The notes beneath the pieces were generated by a model. It ran no database searches. It had not been told where the DNA came from and was given only the letters and a program-made list of their open reading frames with translations. A stretch of 64,000 bases of DNA from Rotaria sp. Silwood1 (lineage: Eukaryota > Rotifera > Eurotatoria > Philodinida > Philodinidae): positions 2,859,848 to 2,923,847 of the forward strand of contig CAJNOP010000014.1 in assembly GCA_905250075.1 (NCBI GenBank), in the 5' to 3' direction. Shown here in pieces: positions 46,665 through 64,000 of this stretch. Within the stretch, counting starts at the first letter, position 1; the number at the start of each line of letters is the position of its first letter. A program made the position numbers and the translations under genes.

Positions 46665-55487
<8,823 letters not shown>

Positions 55488-55919
55488 ATCAATATGTCAT
55501 TTATAATTCGTTTGTGAATACAGTGATTATCATTATCGTATTGTTATTGTCGTCTCGCGTTTTGTTCGAGTTTAAATTCAGGTTTGCTTTTTTTTTTTGT
55601 TTTTTCTTTCTTCCGACTTTGTACAAAGGAAAACTAAACTATAAAAGGATCGATGTATTGTGCTTTTGTTGTTGTTGTTGTTTTCTTTTTTTTTTCTTTT
55701 CTTTTCTCTTATTTCTTGCAATCAGATTGTGTTTATCTTTATTTCTTGTTGTTCTTATATCATTTACAGGAAAAGCATGTTTTTTTTTGTTTATTGCTTT
55801 ATTTCATGCTATTTTTCTAAATATCGACCCAAAACGATTAATTGTTTACTTTCAGATCATTTATTTTATTTATTTCTTCTTCTTGTATTTTTGATTATCT
55901 ATCTATATATATATCTATA

Positions 55920-57829
55920 ATGTCGAATAATAATAATACTACGGAAAATAATTCAATGCCATCAGTTGAACACACAATTGTTACGATAAATCAACAAACA
56001 GAAATACCAGCAACAATACAGCCAGCACCATTAGGTAAAATAAATAGAAGGATGTTTGAAGAATATATTTTAATATAGACTTCTTAATCGAAAAAAAAAC
56101 AATCTACACTTATGTCTTTTTATAAGATCTTAATAGAAAACTAATAAGTAATTATATGATTTTTATTGTATGAGAATAAAAGAAAAATACTCGAAAGAGT
56201 CGATCACCGATATTACTTTTCTATCGGTGCGTAAACCATAAGATCGGTTTCTGTAGTTAATGTCTGATTAGAAATTTTGGAACATCTTGTTAAAGAGATT
56301 ATGTCGTAAACTGAAAAATTTCTTATAATACAAGGCAATATTTCTCTACTAAATTCATATTTCTATCAAATTAAGGTTCAATTCAATACAATGAATGAAT
56401 AACATTCATATAAATCTCATTATAGTCCCGATGTACTTGAGTCAAATAGTCGATGACGTCAGCAGTCATTATATTTTGACCGATAAATACTATTAACCTA
56501 TTCTATTAAATGTATCAAATTCAACATACTGAACCTAAATTCAATATAGCATCCGAACGGATCGGAATATTAATCTATTGTTATAATATTACAATGTTTA
56601 TTGATTTGGATAATATTTGAGAAAAAACAATCAATTCTTCGAATTTTCTTTTAGTTACATAATATATTTCGTAATGCTCAATATTATCGATAAAGTTTAA
56701 AAAATTTCGAGAAAGATAAATTTATATTTGCTATTATCACATAATTTGACAGTTGAAATCAATTTCAAATATATAAACTAATTCTAGAGTTTGATTATTT
56801 TCTTTCATTATAAAATAATTTTATTTAATAATTAGAATTCTATCACAATCGTTTTTTTTTCTTGAGAACTAAAAAAAATGAAAACATATAGAATATCTGT
56901 AACTGAACAATCCAAAATAAATTCAATTTATATGATTGACATGTCCCAACTAATCTTGTTCGATATAAAGATTTGGTTCAATAGTTATTTGTGATATAAA
57001 AACTTAATTTATTAATTAAATTAATAATTTATTCTTAGATGAACCACCACCTGCTTATGAAATAACTTCATCTCCAAATAATCATGAGACTGTACATGTT
57101 GCTGATGCGTCTACAACTGTTGAAGCGCCACCACCTTATTGTCTTGTTGATCCCAGTAAAATACGTAATATGGATCATATACCACATCATCCTCATATAA
57201 CACCAGTCGAAATTATTGATCTTAATGTCAATAATAATACTAGAAATGAACAAGTAAGAAAATATAATTATATATCTATTTATAAAAAACAAAACAAAAA
57301 AAAAACTCGAACTTTGTCTCTCTTTTCATAGTCATGTCGTCATAATAATCGTCCAACCGTAGCTACGTGGTTCGTATCTGGTTCAAATATGGACATTGGT
57401 ACAGATTGTACATTTCTGATGGCATTGTAAGCTATAATTTTATTTTTTTGAACTCTTATTCTTTATGAAATTTAATTAAATAGTATTATTGCTTTCTTTT
57501 TCAATTGGCTTGGTTTTCTTGCTGTTGTTTGTCTTATACCAACAATTGCTGCTCGTTTTGGTGCCATGTCTGGTTTTGGTTTAAGTGTTGCTAAATGGAT
57601 AACTGTAATGCGTTATCATGAATTTAATAATACATCGTTTATGAATCATAATATGCCATCAACATTATCACATAGAACATCAGTTTATGATCCAGCACAA
57701 AATTTTCTTTTTGCTATTGTTTTATTTGCTGGATTTTTTCTTTTTATTCGTGGTTTATTATCATATATAGCAATTAAAAATCGTGCTAATCAACAAGGAC
57801 AAACAGCTGGAGTTTTTACTTGGTACTAA
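55920..57829 (+). CDS. NDFIP: NDFIP-type NEDD4-family-interacting membrane protein
   Basis: NDFIP1/2 are Golgi/endosomal membrane adaptors that recruit and activate NEDD4-family HECT ubiquitin ligases through PPxY motifs. Four exons in phase: 55920-56034, 57039-57253, 57332-57426 and 57484-57829, giving 256 residues. The cytosolic N-terminus has two PPxY motifs, DEPPPAYE and APPPYCLVD, both in exon 2. Three hydrophobic segments follow: one from FLMALFIIAFFFNWLGFLAV, one across ARFGAMSGFGLSVAKWITVM, and one from FLFAIVLFAGFFLFIRGLLS. They match the family pattern, including the conserved FNW-GF and YGA/FGA-SGFGLS-KW blocks. The start codon opens a polar Asn-rich leader (MSNNNNTTENN); an upstream hydrophobic open stretch is pyrimidine-rich 5' sequence and not coding. 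It lies about 430 bases downstream of the kinase gene on the same strand. Confidence 0.94.
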
Positions 57830-58319
57830 TATCTCATTTATGGATCTGCGATTAATATTATTTTTTCAGCAAGCAAAAAAAAAAAGAAAACAAAAGGAAT
57901 ATCTAGTATATAATCTGTGCCAGAAAGGAAAAATAAAATAAATATTCATATATCAGATTTATTTTCTGCTTAATACATTTTCACTAGTTTTTTTTTTCTG
58001 TCAAAATGTAATGTATTCTTGTCAATCGATTCTTCGTTCTATTTTCGAAATAAATTATTAGACGTATACAAAAGAAACAAAGAATGTTAGCACATCATCT
58101 TTCAAAAGAAAAAAATACACATGGCAAGAAGAATAACATTTTTAGCAAATATTTAGACTTCTTACAGACATTTTTTTTTTTGTCATAAAAAAAGAAATAA
58201 TTGCATAAATTACATAAATATCCTAACGTTAATTGTCACGATTGAGACAAAACACATTGATATTAATCTATCAGATAAATTTGACACAGTCAAAATTTTG
58301 TTTTCTTTCTTTATATTTA

Positions 58320-58361
<42 letters not shown>

Positions 58362-58768
58362 AAGAAATTAGTTGATTGTTTTTTCACTCCTATTTTCTCT
58401 TGCTTTGCATTTATTTTTTTGTTTTATCGGTTAATAAGTACAATCATCCAAACATGATTAGATCCTTGTTCAGTGAGGAACACGCGTACACATATACACA
58501 AAACACGTATATACAAAAGAAAAAACACATACAAAAACTCGTAACAAACAGAATATAACTTTCCACTGTTCTGTATATACAACCGTAGTGAAGACTAAAT
58601 TAATACCACGATTCATTAACAAGAGACAAAACAACAAAAAAGACACCGGAGATGAAGTTTTTTTTTTCCTTTTGTTTCATAAATAGCAAGAATTCGATAT
58701 AGAGTAAGAGAATAAAAATTTTAAGAACACACCGGTTTTTAAAGATGAAAAAAAATTAAAATTCTATT
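57830..58768. other. Convergent intergenic region between the NDFIP and ankyrin genes
   Basis: Holds the two 3' ends; AATAAA-like signals occur shortly after the NDFIP stop (near 57935). An (AT)n microsatellite lies at 58321-58354. No gene seen. Confidence 0.55.
58321..58354. repeat. (AT)n microsatellite
   Basis: About sixteen AT dinucleotides. Confidence 0.9.
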
Positions 58769-59627
58769 TTAATCTTCAACTGAACATGATGATACTTGTC
58801 GAAGATGTTCACGTGCATGACGATGTGATTCTGAACATGAACATCCAATCATCATTTCACGATTTAATAATGTATCAGCTGTTGCTTGATCACCATTAGC
58901 AACTATAATAAATATTTATTTATTAAAATTCGAATTTATAATAAAATTTAATTTTTTTTCAATTTACTAGCTGTATGAACTGCTGATTGTCCAAGCCAAC
59001 CATGTTGATGTATATCAGAACCAGCTTTAAGTAAATAATCAATTATTTCTGCATGAGTTCCACGAACAGCTATAGAAAAGAAAAAGAATTAATATAGAGA
59101 AAAAAAACAATGCCATTTAGTTCTTTTTATCTGTTCGTCTACATACCAAGAATAAGTGGAATATCACCATCATCATTTTTACAATTAACACTTGCTCCAT
59201 ATTTGACAAGGGCTTGTACAACTTCTAAATGTCCACTTTGAGCGGCAGCATGCAAAGCTGTATAACCAAATTGACCTTTTTTCTGTATATCAGCTCCATA
59301 TTCAATTAATGCTTTAACAACATCAAGTCGACCAAGCATAGCAGCATTCATTAGTGGCGTATAACCATAAGCATCAGGTGCATTAATATCTGCCCCTAAA
59401 TTTACATGCATCAATGAAAATTTTCTTTGCAAACAATTAAAAAATTATTATATAAATATACCTTCACGAAGCCAGCCTTTAATACCATCAACAGAGCCAC
59501 TTTCAGCTTCTTCAGGTAGTGAACGTTTTGTTTTTTGAGGACTACTAAATAAATTTAAAATGAGATCTGTGGTTGTTTTAATCCATGATATTGGATAATA
59601 TATATCGCACGAATCAATTGTTGACAT
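58769..59627 (-). CDS. Small ankyrin-repeat protein, four exons
   Basis: Exons 59627-59462, 59395-59147, 59069-58968 and 58902-58769 join in phase to give 216 residues from MSTIDSCDIYYP to the end CSSCSVED-like tail (SCSVED). After a 45-residue leader come about four ankyrin repeats: one entered at SVDGIKGWLREGADINAPD, then YGYTPLMNAAMLGRLDVVKA, FGYTALHAAAQSGHLEVVQA, DDGDIPLILAVRGTHAEIID and a partial LGQSAVHTAIANGDQATAD. The C-terminal tail is His/Arg/Ser-rich (CSCSESHRHAREHL). There is no signal peptide, membrane helix or other domain. Ankyrin repeats bind protein partners; nothing here says which. The introns are very short (66-77 bases) compared with neighbouring genes. Specific orthology not recognised. 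Confidence 0.88.
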
Positions 59628-62600
59628 TTTAACTACGAAATTAAATATACTAAAACAAAAAAAAAAAAAAAAAGAAACAAAAAAATATAATGATTATTGA
59701 AATGCTAGAATAGAATCTTTTTGACTATAATAATTAAGAAAAAAATAGATGGTAACTATCATACATAAATTTATCCTTTATGCCTATTCTTTTTTACTGC
59801 TTGCACACATAGTCTACAAGAGTACTCGTTGACAGCAATAAGAAAAACAATTAATGATAATAACTATGATACATATGCTGAAGTGGTAAAGCATGCGCTG
59901 ACTGTATGGGCTTTTTTTTCCTTCTATAAAGACTTTTACTATATTTAACTTTTTATCATAGAAAGTTTCGATTAACTATTTTTGTAACGTTATTATTTCA
60001 TCAAGGTTGAAGTACAAATGCTAAGGAGAAAGAATGGCCTTAATGATAGTTTTAAGTTTCATTTTTTTTTCTTTGTTTTAATTTTTATTTATTTATATAG
60101 AGTGAATATAGTATAACAAATAAAGTTAACATAAATTCTTAAGTCTTTATTATCATTTTTCCGCTTACCGTTATAAAAAAAATTTATAAATATTTATAGT
60201 ATTGTAAATTTTTGTCTCTTAGAGATTCGTTTATCTATAAATGTTGCGAGCGCGATAGTAGACACTAACGTTAGATTTACAATTTTGACTTCGTACTCAA
60301 TATTTATGCTCTGAAGGAAGAGAGAGACATATAGAAAAAAACAGCGAGGGAAAGAGAGAGAGAAAAAACAAAAAAAGAAAAAAGCGCCTCATATTGATCA
60401 CGTAGGCAACGTATGGTTCTTCATCATGTTTTGTTTCTTTCTTTAATACTCTTTCGTATGGAGTTCGCAAACAAAAGCATGAGCTCGATGCGTGATCAAT
60501 ATATTTTTCAGACATAGAAAAATTAAGCAAGTGTTTTAATTGATGCATATTTTATTTTTATTTTTATTTTTTTATTCAAGTAATGTGTACAGATAAAAAC
60601 CATGACATATGATTCAAGAGATAACATTTGACAGAATCAAAAGAAAAAGAAAAAGGTGTGAGAAACATCCATATGAAGCCAATCCTCTTTTACGTTTTAA
60701 TTTGATCATCAGGTTGGCAAGGTGCAGTTTTTCTTCATAACATTATTAATGATTTAGTTTAATAAAGAAAAACTCGATAGCAAATATTTTTAATTGATAA
60801 ACATTGATAATTTATTTTTTTTTGTTAGGACATACTTTGGAGCTTTTCCTTCTATTGGTCCAACGTGATCTAGAATGGTTTATTTTCTTTCGATCTTTGC
60901 ATAACGCGTGATCAAAATAGAAAATATCTAATCATGAGGCGAAAAAAAACTGATCTTTGTAGTTTATACAGATTTTTTTTCGTTTGTTTTGTATATTTTT
61001 TCTCATCAAGATTTTTCTCGAGTACATTCCATAACAATATGACCTTAATCAAAGTAGTGTTTATTATTCGATGAAGAAAATCAGTATTTATTCTATCAAT
61101 CCGACTAATAGCAATACGCTATATTATCTCAATGAAATGGTAAAGGTTAAAATATTCCGTTGTTTCAAATACATATAAATATGATGTTGATTTGAGATAT
61201 GAAAAATACAAAAACTAATCACTACAATAACAATAAGATAGCAAATGATAGATGAGAGATAATTTGAATTCTCTAGTGCACATTATTGACAAAGTTTCTT
61301 CTTCTTATTTTTTTTTTTTATGAAAAGCAAATAAATACAAGACATTATAATAGGCCTCATCGCGTATGCATGTTGAAACAATATACTGTTGAGATGGGAA
61401 TAAATAAATATCTATGGTACTTAGACATAGTTGATATATTTCAATAATAATATATATTTTCAATAATACTAACCAATACAAAAAGAAGAAGAAAAAAAAA
61501 ACGAATCTTTTACTTTATATTAATTTCAAAAGAATGATAACGGAAAAAAGTCCGATACTTGACACATAAAAAACAACTAAAATAAGATATGCATTTTGCG
61601 TTCGTTTGTCATAGGTTATTTCGTCTGTCGTTTTTTTTTTATTGTTGGGAAATTTTCGAATTATTCAAATGTGTTATTTTCTTTTTTGTGTGTGTGTGTG
61701 TGATCGTACTTGAAATAAACTCGTGATATTTTTTTTCATATCTATCAATAATGTCTGAATGCAACAGACATGAGTCTTTTTTTACTAGTATATTGCTGTT
61801 ATTATTAAAAAATAAAAGTACGTTTTTCTTTTCGATTTCATAAAAGACGTTCTTTAGGAAAACAAAAGAGAACGATACCAGATAAGAATAAAACAAAAAT
61901 TGCCTGGAGAACTTTGACCTCTTTTTCTTTTATATTCATGCAAACAAAAAAAAGAAAAATACGTAAAACAAATTTATTATAGGTATCAAAACGTTGTCAT
62001 ATTTAATAGAAAAGTCACGAGAATGATAAAACTAATGATTCATTAAGTATCACATGATTTTTATTCGACATTTAATGATGGGAAACAAAATAAAGACAAT
62101 GATGTTATCAAAAAAAAATCATTTTTTTTTCCTAGTAAATTTTAGAAGTAATAAATGAAAAAATATTGACTTCAAATAAAAGTTTACATATTAAAACAAT
62201 AGCTGTTATTGAAATCCCTGTAGGATTCAAGTGTAAAACATGTCATACTCGCTGATAGTAATTACAGAGACATTGATTTTAGGACAAAGATCTCCATCAT
62301 TCTTTTACTTAATCTGCCAGAAACTCAATAAGTTCAATGTTATATTTTTTTGTCTCATATAGTTACATATAATCAACTTGATTGAATAATACACTGATAA
62401 TAATGTATTTTTTTAAGATAATTTCTTGATGGATTATTGTTCAAGAGATACGAAGAGAAATTGATCAACTAACACTTTTCGTTTTGATTCGAAGAGTAGA
62501 TGTTTCTTATTTTTCAATTAAATATGAAAAATTAATAATTATTTACATTCAATTGAATTAAAATGAATTCTAGTCCATACGAACGACTAGATTAAAATGA

Positions 62601-64000
62601 CACGTTCAAAGAATGCATCATGCAGGTTTACTTAATAAAAACATATGTCACACTGAGCATCATCTGTTGCAATTTAATGTGTATCAATCGTCATGTCATA
62701 TTTTTGTGACATAATTATGTTTAACATACCTTTAAATCAACAATAAATATTTTTCAAAAAAATAATGTTGTTTTGTTGGATTAATAGAAATTTTTGACCT
62801 CAGATGTTGTTCTATATATATTTTTTTTTGTTATGTGATTCTTACTATGACAGATAGACAAATCTGTTATCTGTTGAGTATTAAACAATGACAGAACTTA
62901 TTATCAAGTTTTTTCTTGTATGTCGATCAATATTTGATATCAATATACATCAGTCATTGCTTGACATTTTTTTGCTTTTTTTACATATTGTATTTGATAT
63001 AAAAGAACGTCTATTCTCAAAATAAACTTGTCATTGTAGACAAAAAAAAACAACTTTAAAAGAATTTCTATAATTTGAATCTGTTCATAAATAGTAATGA
63101 ATGATAATTTTAAATTATTTTTTTTTTCAATATTTCTGTAATTTTTCCTATTTAACAATTTGTATCTCAATCACCAAGTGTAATAAGATAAAGAAAAAAA
63201 ACAAAGGAAACTTTGATGATGAAGATTATAATCTATTTACTCCGATACCTTTGATATTTATTTTCAATTCGATTTACAATGATTTTTTTTGTCTAATAAT
63301 TGTTTATTTTTCGATAGTAAACAGATGACGCTATAATACAATATAATTCATATAGTAAAATAAATCTCGTTAATATTCATATAAATTTGTCTATAGATTA
63401 TAGTAAATAATATTTTGATTTAAACAGAAAAACAAAGATAATAATTTTCAAATGATTATAGTAAAAATTGGACCAATCAATGATATATATATGGAGATGA
63501 CTCATATGATTTTATTGATAACATCACGACTAAGTTGAAAAAGATTTTATTTTAGATTTTAATGAAAAACATTTTTTATTTTAATAATATAATAATTATA
63601 CATTGAAATCTATATGATGAAATAATAGAAGAGTATGTACAAGGTATTGTCTATGAGATATCGGTTGTAATAATAGTGAGAATTAAATTCTTTTACATAT
63701 ATAAAATCGTTCTTTTCAACTTACAACAGATCAATTTTGAGAAAGATAGATAGAGAAGAGTTATATTTGATTATTATTAAAATGTAATTGATCATTTGCA
63801 CAGTGCCAATAATAACAATAGATTATTCGAGAAATAATATTCTATCTACAAAAGTTATATTTGCATTTCTTTAGATATCGAACTGCATGTGATAGTCAAT
63901 ACATGACATAAAATAGTTTTATTCATAGTTAGTCAATTATTAGATTGATTAATTTCGAGAATATGTAATAAGAAAAGTTTGATGATTTCTATTCTGATAT
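59628..64000. other. Gene-free interval to the right edge
   Basis: About 4.4 kb of AT-rich sequence with homopolymers and short microsatellites, for example (TG)n near 61687-61701 and an A-run at 59656-59672. It should contain the promoter of the ankyrin gene. I found no protein-like frame with splice sites and no RNA gene. Confidence 0.55.

Noticed and set aside
55514-55919. Very hydrophobic Phe/Leu-rich open frames before the NDFIP start
   Set aside because: They arise from T-rich 5' sequence; the family-matching protein starts at 55920 with a polar leader.

Overview
This is a eukaryotic, strongly AT-rich window. Its genes are split by many introns with canonical GT-AG borders, and I rebuilt most of them exon by exon with matching reading phase. 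A tract of the hexamer TGTGGG at 24994-25055, the telomere repeat reported for bdelloid rotifers, together with the animal gene set (TRPC channel, ORP, USP32, TAO kinase, NDFIP), points to a bdelloid rotifer. The long introns and high AT content would fit a Rotaria-like genome, but the species is inference.

Layout. 1-6.3 kb: a TRPC cation channel on the minus strand, its 3' part lying outside the window. 6.35-12.7 kb: no recognisable gene. 12.7-25.1 kb: a decayed block. It holds an ABCG half-transporter pseudogene, a 0.9 kb piggyBac-type element with TTAA borders, a 5'-truncated glycogen debranching enzyme (AGL) pseudogene, one apparently intact orphan gene (21.1-22.3 kb), several unidentified coding remnants, then the telomeric tract and a gap of exactly 100 N. 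26.5-31.1 kb: an ORP1/ORP2-type oxysterol-binding protein gene on the minus strand. 33.5-43.3 kb: a 21-exon USP32 deubiquitinase gene. 46.7-55.5 kb: a 15-exon TAO-kinase gene. 55.9-57.8 kb: a four-exon NDFIP-type NEDD4 adaptor. 58.8-59.6 kb: a four-exon ankyrin-repeat protein on the minus strand. 59.6-64 kb: no gene seen.

The two sides of the gap differ sharply. To its right, five genes look intact. To its left, the two identifiable genes next to the telomeric tract are pseudogenes whose in-frame stops often replace tryptophan codons (TGG to TGA or TAG). The simplest reading is that 1-25055 ends at a chromosome end, with a subtelomeric zone of gene decay, and was scaffolded onto an unrelated contig. 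A genuine interstitial telomere tract is the alternative. USP32 and the NDFIP-type adaptor both belong to ubiquitin signalling, but I see no operon-like link between the genes. Foldback (inverted-repeat) elements occur in the TRPC intron and between ORP and USP32.
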